A DNA stretch of 20,974 bases from a virus (IMGVR_UViG_3300037070_000483:1-20974); one strand, 5' to 3'; counted from the first letter of the stretch, positions 7,477-14,451 are shown. Numbers and translations are program-made. The notes: generated from the sequence alone by a model not told the origin.

Positions 7477-7524
7477 GGCTTCGGTTCCTCTCATCTATTG
7501 AGGGACCGGAGCCTTCATAATTTT
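7477..7524 (+). terminator. 14-bp hairpin, best read on the plus strand
   Basis: GGCTTCGGTTCCTC (7477-7490) pairs with GAGGGACCGGAGCC (7500-7513) around a 9-nt loop. Read as plus-strand RNA it has 14 pairs including two G.U wobbles; read as minus-strand RNA the same positions become C.A mismatches. TTCATAATTTT follows on the plus strand, a weak U-tract. It could be a plus-strand terminator of a small RNA, or a barrier between the convergent sides. Confidence 0.4.
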
Positions 7525-7532
7525 AGGCTACC

Positions 7533-7808
7533 TTAGTTCAGATTGAATTTTTGCGGTCGGCGCTCGCGAAGACTCATCAAATAGAGAGCCGTTTCCTCAG
7601 CCTCTACACCACTAAGATCGCTAGTCAGAACGCAGGACAACGCCTTAAGCGCAAAGTCTGAGTCTAGTGTACCGATATGGGCAAGCTCTGAGGCAACGTC
7701 AGGCGAATAACCGCCACGCATGAGCTTGTCGATACGATAGTCGAGTAGCTCTTTGCCTTTATCCCGAGGACCGGGATTGGGCGATGTTTCTGTCTTAGTC
7801 ATTGCCAT
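7533..7808 (-). CDS. hypothetical protein, 91 aa
   Basis: The ATG at 7808 is preceded by GGAAGG at a usable distance; a second ATG at 7802 is also possible. The product is soluble, with a polar start (residues 1-20) and two or three helices (KELLDYRIDKLMRGGYSPDV, DFALKALSCVL, EETALYLMSLRERR). I do not recognise a family. It is the last gene of the small-gene operon before the structured gap and terminator, and it lies about 60 bp after the zinc-ribbon gene. Confidence 0.75.
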   Translation of the reverse strand: MAMTKTETSPNPGPRDKGKELLDYRIDKLMRGGYSPDVASELAHIGTLDSDFALKALSCVLTSDLSGVEAEETALYLMSLRERRPQKFNLN

Positions 7809-7867
7809 TTGAAGACCTTCCGCTCTCCATTTTCTATTAACCAGCGTATGCTTTAATAGACTAGTAA

Positions 7868-8029
7868 TTACTTGACGCTCTTCTTCTGCATCAGGTCACA
7901 TTGGGGGCAAGCGTACACTACGAGCCGTCGCGTTACAGTTTTCTTTTCAAAAACGTACATCTTCGTAGGAATCTTCCCTGGCTTGACACACAGGCTACAA
8001 TCTACGTTAGACTCCTTGTAGGTTCCCAT
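7868..8029 (-). CDS. zinc-ribbon protein, 53 aa
   Basis: A short gene in a stretch that looks empty in long-ORF views. The product starts MGTYKESNVDCSLC and ends ACPQCDLMQKKSVK. Two CxxC knuckles (C11/C14 and C41/C44) are separated by a basic beta-like segment (KMYVFEKKTVTRRLVVYA), a typical zinc ribbon. The ATG at 8029 overlaps the stop of the preceding gene as TAATG, and AAGGCG lies 7 nt upstream, so translation is probably coupled. Zinc ribbons of this kind bind nucleic acid or act as protein adaptors; the specific role is unknown. Confidence 0.8.
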   Translation of the reverse strand: MGTYKESNVDCSLCVKPGKIPTKMYVFEKKTVTRRLVVYACPQCDLMQKKSVK

Positions 8030-8199
8030 TAGTTCGCCTTACGGGAAGGGCTACCGCCTGCTCCTGGCACTGATCCGATAGCCACTGAGTATACTCGCTT
8101 CCACTCACCGGATTCATCTGGGGCGGTAGTCGGAGAGTAGGTCAACTCACGCTTGCCGGTCTTTATATTCTTCCATTCATATTGAGCTACAAAACTCAT
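8029..8199 (-). CDS. hypothetical protein, 56 aa, weakly like a cysteine-free FmdB-type protein
   Basis: Another short gene, starting at ATG 8199 as TAATG with the stop of the 139-aa gene and ending as TAATG with the zinc-ribbon start. It begins MSFVAQYEWKNIKTGKRELT and ends WKRVYSVAIGSVPGAGGSPS followed by RKAN. The aromatic start and the glycine-rich basic end recall small phage FmdB-like proteins, but the cysteines of that family are absent. The function is unknown. Confidence 0.72.
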   Translation of the reverse strand: MSFVAQYEWKNIKTGKRELTYSPTTAPDESGEWKRVYSVAIGSVPGAGGSPSRKAN

Positions 8200-8618
8200 T
8201 ACACAATATCCTGTCGCAAATCGTCGTTGTGTACTGGCACGTACTGCTTGAGGTAACGGTTGATGAGCTTGTAGCCGTTCTCAATCTGCGTAAGTGCTGC
8301 GTCCGAATTACCTTCACGTAGTTCACGGATCGCTTTAAGCATATCTTTCTGCACGTCAAAAAGTAGACGAGAGTCAGGCACCTGGCCTGGTCGTCTACGT
8401 GGGCGGTGCGCTCCACCGGGACCGTGGAAAGGATCGAATGCATCCTGTGACCACGGGTTAGAGGGGATAGCCGTATGTGGCATAGGTGCCGCCGTCTTAC
8501 TCATAGTCTGCGGCACCTGATCGTATACGCCTGCCTCTACATACTTAGCGTGTAACTGCTGTGCGTGCTTGACTAGGTTGGCAGCCCATGCCGCTTCTTC
8601 TTCTGGCGTACGTTCCAT
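8199..8618 (-). CDS. hypothetical protein, 139 aa
   Basis: Starts at ATG 8618, coupled as TAATG to the stop of the acidic-tail gene upstream. Residues 1-30 form a helix (EEEAAWAANLVKHAQQLHAK); residues 40-80 are Pro/Gly/Arg-rich (GPGGAHRPRRRPGQ); residues 84-139 form a predicted helical domain (LLFDVQKDMLKAIRELREGN). There is no membrane segment or cysteine motif. I do not recognise it. The charged disordered middle between helices would suit a small accessory or scaffold-type protein, but there is no direct evidence. Confidence 0.8.
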   Translation of the reverse strand: MERTPEEEAAWAANLVKHAQQLHAKYVEAGVYDQVPQTMSKTAAPMPHTAIPSNPWSQDAFDPFHGPGGAHRPRRRPGQVPDSRLLFDVQKDMLKAIRELREGNSDAALTQIENGYKLINRYLKQYVPVHNDDLRQDIV

Positions 8619-8896
8619 TACTCGTCTTCGTTCACTTCGTTATCGTCGCCGTCTTCTTCCTCAGGCTCTTCCATCATACGGTCATACTCTGTTGCCGCCG
8701 CTTCACGATAGAGACCCTCAGCACGATCTAGTGCATTCTGCATCGCCTTCGTGTAAGGCGTATGAGGGATATGCTCTAGCTGATGCTCGATCATCATAGT
8801 AACGTCGCGTGACTGACCGAGGTTACGACCTAGGCTGATAGCATCTCGCATCAGCGTAAGGTCGTCCATCGAGACAAAAATCCCTGGGCTACTCAT
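8618..8896 (-). CDS. hypothetical protein with acidic tail, 92 aa
   Basis: The frame is open from a TTG at 8917, but ATG 8896 has GAGG about 7 nt upstream and gives only an 8-bp overlap with the preceding gene, so I choose it. The product is helical (DDLTLMRDAISLGRNLGQ ... KAMQNALDRAEGLYREA) and ends in a strongly acidic run (EEPEEEDGDDNEVNEDE). The family is unknown. The upstream gene also ends in an acidic run. Confidence 0.78.
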   Translation of the reverse strand: MSSPGIFVSMDDLTLMRDAISLGRNLGQSRDVTMMIEHQLEHIPHTPYTKAMQNALDRAEGLYREAAATEYDRMMEEPEEEDGDDNEVNEDE

Positions 8897-9212
8897 CTTC
8901 GTCCTCGTCACCGTCAAGCGTTACCAACTGGTACTCAGGTAGTGCGTCCGGTGCAGGAATGAATACAGATCTAATGTCTTCTGCCTTCTGGACTACCTTC
9001 GAATGGTTTGCCGATTCTAACGTAATCGTATAAACTGATCTATCGTTCAACTGCTTATTGATCCAGTTAGTGGCTAGATCAGTTAATTCTTCTACTGTTT
9101 CTGGGTACTTGTCTTTCGGGAAAAGAAACTGAGTTGGCGCGAACACCGGCATTTCTCGTCCTTCTACCGTAAGATAAAAATGTACCTCCATTGCTACCAT
9201 CTGTAATGCCAT
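8889..9212 (-). CDS. hypothetical protein with acidic tail, 107 aa
   Basis: The ATG at 9212 lies behind AAGGGTAACT, with the upstream stop (TAA at 9215-9217) inside this leader. Residues 5-25 are beta-like (VAMEVHFYLTVEGREMPVF), residues 37-56 helical (ETVEELTDLATNWINKQL), followed by a beta-like stretch (VYTITLES) and an acidic end (DGDEDEDE). I recognise no family. It belongs to the chain of small coupled genes. Confidence 0.8.
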   Translation of the reverse strand: MALQMVAMEVHFYLTVEGREMPVFAPTQFLFPKDKYPETVEELTDLATNWINKQLNDRSVYTITLESANHSKVVQKAEDIRSVFIPAPDALPEYQLVTLDGDEDEDE

Positions 9213-9214
9213 AG

Positions 9215-9466
9215 TTACCCTTCTGCTGCTGGTCTCCCGAACGGGTCAACGAGATACAGAAGTTCTCTACATACGCCGCACTGGAAAAGATTAGTTGGTC
9301 GGGCATAACGCTCACGCCCTGGTTCCTCGTCTACAAATTGCTCAATGGCTGAGATAGGATGCGGGCAGGCTGTAGCCTGCTTACGTCCGTCTAGTGCTGC
9401 GGCAATGGCCTGGTCGCGCAAAATGATCGGATCAGGGTTGCCGATGTGGGTTACGATATCTGCCAT
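9215..9466 (-). CDS. small putative zinc-binding protein, 83 aa
   Basis: C34 and H36 (ACPHPIS) and C63/C66 (FQCGVCRELLYL) give a CxH...CxxC arrangement that could hold one zinc ion. The N-terminal part (NPDPIILRDQAIAAALDG) is helical. The start ATG 9466 lies 5 nt after the upstream stop but has no clear SD, so it is probably translated by re-initiation. No specific family is recognised. Confidence 0.75.
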   Translation of the reverse strand: MADIVTHIGNPDPIILRDQAIAAALDGRKQATACPHPISAIEQFVDEEPGRERYARPTNLFQCGVCRELLYLVDPFGRPAAEG

Positions 9467-9471
9467 ATAAG

Positions 9472-10026
9472 TTAAACCGCAGCTTTCTGTGGAACCCTGG
9501 TAAGGGCCTCTTCAATAGCGTTTTTATATACCTCAATTGCGAGGATCGGACTAGCCAGGTAAGTCATCGCCTGAGGATACATACGCTCTGTCAGACGTAG
9601 AGCTTTGCCGTTTGGATTAGGCCAAGTTTCTTTAGCCTGCGAGTGACCTAGTACCTCGGCCTCTGCTCCTAAGGCTGCTTCGTCAGCGTGCTTTACCGCT
9701 TCGATCTCCTGCGGGTTCGGTAGCTCGATATTTAATTCATCGTAGATCCGACCCAGGATCATATTTTCGCGCTTCCTTGCAGCTACCGTCTTCCATGGCG
9801 TAGGAACATCTGAGACACACGACTCAGGCGCGTCATGGAGTAGCCCATGAATCCGTAGCTTGACCGGCATCATCTCAGCTACCACGAGGGTATGACATAG
9901 AACGCTGTACCAGTCTCGCGTATGCCCACAGAAGCGAGGGATACGAGATAGCGATACAGCGATAGATTCGATGGACGGCGCGACGTTGTTCTTAGGCCAT
10001 ACTGACTCACCCGTATACGTAATCAT
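9472..10026 (-). CDS. HD-domain phosphohydrolase, YfbR-like 5'-nucleotidase candidate
   Basis: The frame is open from a TTG at 10041, but ATG 10026 has the strong SD GAGGGTGAG just upstream, giving 184 aa and a 20-bp overlap with the dNMP kinase gene. HD-family metal ligands are visible: H45 in SVLCHTLVVAE, H64-D65 in RIHGLLHDAPES and D115 in VKHADEAA. The pattern SRIPRFCGHT...YSVLCHT...LLHDAPES...DVPTPWK matches YfbR-like deoxynucleoside 5'-monophosphatases and related phage HD proteins. Such enzymes dephosphorylate dNMPs and shift the dNTP pool. Pairing with the dNMP kinase suggests they jointly tune nucleotide supply in the infected cell. The exact substrate is inferred. Confidence 0.87.
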   Translation of the reverse strand: MITYTGESVWPKNNVAPSIESIAVSLSRIPRFCGHTRDWYSVLCHTLVVAEMMPVKLRIHGLLHDAPESCVSDVPTPWKTVAARKRENMILGRIYDELNIELPNPQEIEAVKHADEAALGAEAEVLGHSQAKETWPNPNGKALRLTERMYPQAMTYLASPILAIEVYKNAIEEALTRVPQKAAV

Positions 10027-10573
10027 AAAGCTCACCCTCAATCTGTCGATCTAGATTTGCAAAGTTGTCATCACGAACTGTGTTGTCAATGATGAAGTCA
10101 AATACATCGTCAGGAAAATCCTGCTCGCTAGCGTGACCATCAGACTTATCGTTAGGTCCAACTACCTTCCACATGTAGCCGCCGAGATCCTTGATCCGCT
10201 CAATCTCATTCGGGAACCGGACATCTGTAGCGACAAGGAATTCGAAACTGTGATTGTAGTCGAGAGGTAGAATTGCATCAAGCCAGAAGTCATCGCCGAA
10301 AATGTCACGATGTCCTTCTGTACCGAACAACTGTAGGTACTTGCGTACCGATAGCTGGGCGACCTCATCACCATCTGCGTCACCGACAAAAAGAAAACCG
10401 CCCTCTTCCTTGAGGCGCTCTAGCTCTTCGACGCTGATATTGAGACAGGCCGCTGCGGAAAGCTTGAGCTTGTCAGCGAATGCCACACGCTCAGCTTTAG
10501 CACCACGAGCCGCGATGCGCTGGTAGACCGTATCCTTACCGCTACGCAGCTTACCGTTGAGTCCAATTAACAT
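10007..10573 (-). CDS. deoxynucleoside monophosphate kinase, T4 gp1-like
   Basis: 188 aa, starting at ATG 10573 behind a near-ideal AGGAGG. A Walker A loop lies at residues 4-15 (GLNGKLRSGKDT). AFADKLK (residues 32-38) and the later ATDVRFPNEIERI segment are typical of the phage dNMP kinase family, which phosphorylates dNMPs to dNDPs using ATP. The length fits a minimal kinase of this type. Its neighbours are an HD nucleotidase (20-bp overlap) and a 92-aa unknown gene. The strong SD suggests it is made in larger amounts than its neighbours. Confidence 0.9.
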   Translation of the reverse strand: MLIGLNGKLRSGKDTVYQRIAARGAKAERVAFADKLKLSAAACLNISVEELERLKEEGGFLFVGDADGDEVAQLSVRKYLQLFGTEGHRDIFGDDFWLDAILPLDYNHSFEFLVATDVRFPNEIERIKDLGGYMWKVVGPNDKSDGHASEQDFPDDVFDFIIDNTVRDDNFANLDRQIEGELYDYVYG

Positions 10574-10581
10574 GAGTCCTC

Positions 10582-10860
10582 CTAGTTCGCGAAGAATGAA
10601 TGCTCGGCGTAGAATTCCTCTGCCTTCTTATCTAGCACATTCTTCAATTTCTGCCATTCAGCATCAGCGAAAGCATCTACCTCTTCCTCGGTAGCCTTAG
10701 GCGGGATAGGAAATTCCTTGGTGCGCGAGAAATGACCATCGACAGACTCATAGGTCTGTACGACTTTGCCATTAGCATCACGGAAATTACCGTTACACTT
10801 AACTCCAATAGAGTAGCTTACGGTAACCGATGTTGGTGTAATTACAATTCCTTCCTTCAT
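10582..10860 (-). CDS. hypothetical protein, 92 aa
   Basis: The ATG at 10860 overlaps the upstream stop as TAATG, with GGTGAG upstream. The N-terminal half is beta-rich (EGIVITPTSVTVSYSIGV); the C-terminal half is helical and charged (EEVDAFADAEWQKLKNVLDK). I recognise no family or catalytic motif. It is coupled to the 59-aa gene upstream and lies 8 bp before the dNMP kinase start. Confidence 0.8.
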   Translation of the reverse strand: MKEGIVITPTSVTVSYSIGVKCNGNFRDANGKVVQTYESVDGHFSRTKEFPIPPKATEEEVDAFADAEWQKLKNVLDKKAEEFYAEHSFFAN

Positions 10861-11039
10861 TACGTTCTCACCACCGATACGACCAGGCGAGGATGCTCTT
10901 CTACCACGGCCTGAAAGTCCTTGTCTACGATGCCGGTGAGCTTAGCCACGGCCTCCTTAGACAGGGGTGCGCCATTCAGGCTCGACACGGTTACGCAGAA
11001 AGCGTTAGACCGGTTAGGGTTCTTGTTATCAGTAGACAA
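10860..11039 (-). CDS. hypothetical protein, 59 aa, TTG start
   Basis: The frame is open from 11102, but the upstream part lies inside the metallophosphoesterase gene. A GGAGG sits 6 nt before the TTG at 11039, so I place the start there. The product begins STDNKNPNRSNAFCVTVSSL after the initiator and ends VVEEHPRLVVSVVRT. It looks like a small alpha/beta protein. The family is unknown. It overlaps the previous gene by 11 bp and couples to the next by TAATG. Confidence 0.7.
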   Translation of the reverse strand: MSTDNKNPNRSNAFCVTVSSLNGAPLSKEAVAKLTGIVDKDFQAVVEEHPRLVVSVVRT

Positions 11040-12084
11040 GTGCAGCCTCCATAGATTCGACAGTTCCGTAGGTCTTACCGCCGAAGATGAAAGCATCGCC
11101 AATGGCAGCTACCAACTCGACGTTAAAGATTGCATCCTTCTTGGTGTGGAAGTGAGCCACTGCAACACCAGGCTGCCAGTTAGCTTCACCGACAACGTAG
11201 TCAGGTGACTGCTGGCAGAGACAACCGCCCTCAAACCAGCGGAGGTCACGGTAGCCGGTACGGCGAGCATCACCCAGGCGATGGGTGTGACCCATGAACC
11301 CGGAGATGAGCGTATCATTGAGGCGGCTCTTAGCACTAGCACCAGAGTCCTTGCGGACTACGTGACCATGCTCAAAGACGAACTCAGGCCGGATACGGTG
11401 TCCTTCACGACCGTAGAGAGTAATCTCTAGCTCGTCATGCATGAACAACTTCTCAGGCTTGAGAGCACGAAGGCTATGAAGCTGCTTCGCGTTAAGCTCA
11501 ATGTAGGTAACGACACGCTCGTCATGATTTCCAAGATTCTCTCGGATGACTGCGTTCGGTGCCGCCTTGCGGATAGCTGCGCGGATATCGTTACCGATGT
11601 CGAGGTCAGACTGTAGTTCGTCTGCTCGCTCGTTGCTCTTGTTGAAGCGTGAAATTCCAAAGAAGTCGTTGGTATCTCCGTTGATAACAACAACATGTGG
11701 CTGGAGGTCTGCGATCAGTTCCAGCGCCGCCTTCAACTGAGCGGAATTATGGTATGGTGCATGGATGTCGGTTAGAATGACAACAAGCTCAAAAAGCTCA
11801 TTCGTCGTAACCTGGACGATAGGGGCGAGTCCGCCGTCCCATGTCTCTGACTTCGGTACTACGACGCCCTTACCAGGAATGTACTGCTTGAGTCGGTCCT
11901 GATTCAGACGGTACTCGGAGATCCGGCTACGGAGTCCGGCAACGCTACCATAGAGGCTGCCTTTGTTCTCTTCCCGGATCACATCTTCGAACTTGTCGTT
12001 GATGTCGTCTAGTAGCTCGGCCCACGATGGAGGATCTTCCATCTCACGCTGCGCTACGCAATACTCTAGAATGTCTCTATTCAA
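11029..12084 (-). CDS. calcineurin-like metallophosphoesterase with HTH-like N-terminus
   Basis: 351 aa from a TTG at 12084, chosen because AGGAG lies 7 nt upstream; the frame is open slightly further. The metallophosphoesterase signature is complete: LTDIHAPYH (D106, H108), INGDTND (D137), LGNHDER (N186, H187), FEHGHV (H239, H241) and GFMGHTHR (H266, H268). Residues 1-70 are helical and could form a DNA-contacting domain. Members of this fold cleave phosphodiesters or phosphomonoesters in DNA, RNA, nucleotides or proteins; the substrate here is unknown. The position right after the portal and just before nucleotide-metabolism genes favours a nucleic acid or nucleotide substrate. Confidence 0.9.
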   Translation of the reverse strand: MNRDILEYCVAQREMEDPPSWAELLDDINDKFEDVIREENKGSLYGSVAGLRSRISEYRLNQDRLKQYIPGKGVVVPKSETWDGGLAPIVQVTTNELFELVVILTDIHAPYHNSAQLKAALELIADLQPHVVVINGDTNDFFGISRFNKSNERADELQSDLDIGNDIRAAIRKAAPNAVIRENLGNHDERVVTYIELNAKQLHSLRALKPEKLFMHDELEITLYGREGHRIRPEFVFEHGHVVRKDSGASAKSRLNDTLISGFMGHTHRLGDARRTGYRDLRWFEGGCLCQQSPDYVVGEANWQPGVAVAHFHTKKDAIFNVELVAAIGDAFIFGGKTYGTVESMEAALVY

Positions 12085-12094
12085 GACTAAACTC

Positions 12095-14209
12095 CTAATC
12101 TTCAATCATTTTATACTTGCGGGCACGATCAGCGTCCTCACCTACACTTGCATCACCCCCTTCGTCCGTGGAATCGCTTGCGGAAGAGACTGTATTATAC
12201 TCTAGTCCCTTCCGACGCTCGTTAGATATCTCCGGGACAGGTCCGCCACCGACGCCTTCTGGCCTCGTAACGGCTGGCCCGCCGCCTGGTACGCTCGGCG
12301 TTAAATCCCCAGGTGGTGGAGGCATCAGAATATTTCCCCCGCCAGGAGTGGCTGGTCCTACGGGACCGCCGTCTGTTTCTGTAGGTCCCATTGTACCAGA
12401 TCCCGCAGCATTCGGGTCAGAAATTGATCCTGCCGCTGCAATTTCCGCAACAAGATCAGGCGGTACAGGCAACCCTTGCTTGGTAAGCTGCTCGTAGGTT
12501 TCTAGCTTCGCACGCTGCTGAGCAACGGTCTTCCACTTCATTTCCTCTTCCATCTCGTTCAAGCTATCCTTGTACTCCTTGCTCACACCAATCATCATGC
12601 TTCGGTCTGAGATAGGAACGCCCATAGCGCGTAGCTGCTGTAGGAACTGTCGCTCCGTAGCTTCGTCACGCATGTCGAGTACCGCCATTTCCAGGTCAGG
12701 TACGAGTAGCTTGTTCTTACGAACGATTTGGATATTACCTTCTTCATCAATCTCCGCAATGTCTTCCATGATAGGTACGCGAGTAGCGCCCTTCTTCTCA
12801 TAGTCATAGTGACCCTGAGCCTCTGCAACGATCAATGCACGCTCACGGGCGTGCTTCTTTAGGTACTTCTGGTAGGTGCGTAGCATCTGGTTCATGAACT
12901 CAGCCTGTAGCGCCGATGAAGCGTAAGGCTGTGAGTTAGAACCGGCTGATAGGAGTGATGGGTTGATACCGAATACCTGCATCAACCGACGCTCTACTCG
13001 ATCAAAGTCATCGTAGAGATCAGGCATCTGCTCACGACCGAACACACTTGTTACCTCGACACCAAAATGGTGTACCATGAGGCGGAAGTCTGACGACAGA
13101 GCAATATCCATCTCGTCACGGAACGCATCGAGATCTTCTGGGCCAGGAATCCATGGCGGCATACCGTCGCCTAGGTCCTGGAAGCCTAGCTTAGCTAAGA
13201 TCAGTGGACTGTATAGACGCTCAGCGATAGCATCTTGTGACGCTAGTAGCTTTTCCTCGTGGATAAGCGTACGAAGACCACGGAGTAAGATAGGTGTTCC
13301 GTGATCGTCCCAAGGTGTAACGCCGAACTTAACCTGCTTGATAAGCACGTCAGATACAGGAAATGGTTCTCCCCGCTCTAGATATGGAATCAGGTCAGGG
13401 AAGTTGATCTGTAGCTGCTTGTACTCCTTAGCAGGCATCTTGTTTTGCACGAGCCGCTTTAGGTACTCAGGCGGCACTACCTTTAGCTGGCTACTACCAA
13501 GGATCGGAAAGTTCTCGACCGTGATATCCTCAGGGTTAAGCAACTGCTCATCTTCCCAGACACCTAGCGACTCATTGAATTGACCAAGCGGAAAAGCCTC
13601 ACCTACGGTCCAGTATTCGCGACCAAGATGAGTCAGAAATGAAGGATAGTCTAGCTTGTCTAGGAACTGATCCGTGTAGAATTCGGTTAGCTTCTCGTCC
13701 TTGCACTCAAAGTGCATTTCCGAGAGGGGGAACCGTGTGAAGATGTCTACGAGTGAAGGGACGAGGTAATGCGTTGCGTAGAACAGACGGAGCCACTTGT
13801 GTAATTTGTGACGGTGACCTTCGTCAGCCATATTCCAGGGGAGACCTGAGAGATCCCAATATTCCATAGGATCGTAGAACCGTGGGATAGCTGCATAGAC
13901 ATCACCCCCGCCCGCCGTGGAACGCTTTTGCATAGACCCATTGGCTACTCTCGACCCGCCCATCGCCCTCGCTAAGCGCGAATTTTCTCGCACCATCGAT
14001 AGCGTTGCTTCGTTTTGGGACGGGCCTCCCTGGGATGACATTGAGATACGCGATAAATCTTTTCGCAACATCCCCGGTGTATGGGACATGTGTGCCATTT
14101 CCGTTGCTGCTGCCGTTGCCCTCATGGGATTCTTCGGTAGAACTAGACCCTGCCGACGCAAGTCTGCTATTGCCTCGTTCGACGCCCTGATATTCCTCTT
14201 GATAGCCAC
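12095..14209 (-). CDS. phage portal protein
   Basis: 704 aa from a GTG at 14209. A typical portal opening follows a variable leader: PRFYDPMEYWDLSGLPW (109-125), then YATHYLVPSLVDIFTRFPL (144-162). Later segments (GTPILLRGLRTLIHEEKLLA, SPLILAKLG, PSLLSAGSNSQPYASSALQA) also fit portal proteins, which form the dodecameric ring at one capsid vertex through which DNA passes. The C-terminal 130 residues are Gly/Pro-rich and probably disordered. The first 100 residues share DNA with the HNH endonuclease in another frame and use codons such as AGG and TCG more than other genes here, so the exact start is uncertain; ATGs at 14125, 14098 and 14089 are alternatives. Confidence 0.92.
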   Translation of the reverse strand: MAIKRNIRASNEAIADLRRQGLVLPKNPMRATAAATEMAHMSHTPGMLRKDLSRISMSSQGGPSQNEATLSMVRENSRLARAMGGSRVANGSMQKRSTAGGGDVYAAIPRFYDPMEYWDLSGLPWNMADEGHRHKLHKWLRLFYATHYLVPSLVDIFTRFPLSEMHFECKDEKLTEFYTDQFLDKLDYPSFLTHLGREYWTVGEAFPLGQFNESLGVWEDEQLLNPEDITVENFPILGSSQLKVVPPEYLKRLVQNKMPAKEYKQLQINFPDLIPYLERGEPFPVSDVLIKQVKFGVTPWDDHGTPILLRGLRTLIHEEKLLASQDAIAERLYSPLILAKLGFQDLGDGMPPWIPGPEDLDAFRDEMDIALSSDFRLMVHHFGVEVTSVFGREQMPDLYDDFDRVERRLMQVFGINPSLLSAGSNSQPYASSALQAEFMNQMLRTYQKYLKKHARERALIVAEAQGHYDYEKKGATRVPIMEDIAEIDEEGNIQIVRKNKLLVPDLEMAVLDMRDEATERQFLQQLRAMGVPISDRSMMIGVSKEYKDSLNEMEEEMKWKTVAQQRAKLETYEQLTKQGLPVPPDLVAEIAAAGSISDPNAAGSGTMGPTETDGGPVGPATPGGGNILMPPPPGDLTPSVPGGGPAVTRPEGVGGGPVPEISNERRKGLEYNTVSSASDSTDEGGDASVGEDADRARKYKMIED

Positions 14210-14447
14210 GTAAAATTCTCTCTTGTACTAAGTAGTATAGGTAGTCATGGGGTAACATGCCCTTGTCCGCTTCACTGTGGTGGTTCGGACAAAGAGCAAT
14301 TACGTTACCGAGTACGTACGACCCACCTTCTCTACCAGGATTTATTCTGTGTTTCTGAACAGTTGTGGTATAGCCACATCCTGGAACTTCGCAATGGTGG
14401 GGAGCAAGCTTGGAAACCTTCTTGCGAGATCCACCCCGCTTACTCAT
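13902..14447 (-). CDS. HNH endonuclease overlapping the portal gene
   Basis: 181 aa from ATG 14447, 5 bp after the stop of the 398-aa gene. The HNH zinc motif is clear: C19 and C24 (HHCEVPGC), H33 in QKHRINPGREGG, N48 in LGNVIALC, C53 and H56-H57 (CPNHHSEAD). Small HNH proteins next to terminase and portal genes often act as homing nucleases or aid packaging with the terminase. The core ends near residue 88; the remaining 93 residues (Ser/Asn/Gly-rich, then a basic stretch) are read from DNA that also encodes the portal N-terminus. No strong SD is present. Either the long tail is real and the two genes share 308 bp, or one of the frames is only open by chance. Confidence 0.8.
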   Translation of the reverse strand: MSKRGGSRKKVSKLAPHHCEVPGCGYTTTVQKHRINPGREGGSYVLGNVIALCPNHHSEADKGMLPHDYLYYLVQERILRGYQEEYQGVERGNSRLASAGSSSTEESHEGNGSSNGNGTHVPYTGDVAKRFIAYLNVIPGRPVPKRSNAIDGARKFALSEGDGRVESSQWVYAKAFHGGRG

Positions 14448-14451
14448 TATA

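Larger units (their letters stand above)
7268..7532. other. structured 265-bp non-coding gap
   Basis: This is the longest stretch without a convincing gene. It holds, from right to left: a 14-bp hairpin (7477-7513), an 8-bp direct repeat CACCACCC (7429-7436 and 7460-7467), a 73-nt element closed by a perfect 7-bp stem (7331-7403), and an intrinsic-terminator-like hairpin (7272-7309). The short plus-strand frame across it has no SD and a composition that does not look coding. On the minus strand the order aptamer-like fold, terminator, start codon resembles an attenuated leader; on the plus strand it could be a small RNA ending near 7524. I cannot choose between these from sequence alone. Confidence 0.6.

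Noticed and set aside
7330-7536. A 68-codon plus-strand frame across the structured gap
   Set aside because: No SD, no domain, and it runs through the paired stems; the RNA structure explains the sequence better.
11040-11102. Longer start for the 59-aa gene
   Set aside because: The extension lies in the metallophosphoesterase coding region, while a GGAGG sits at the right distance from TTG 11039.
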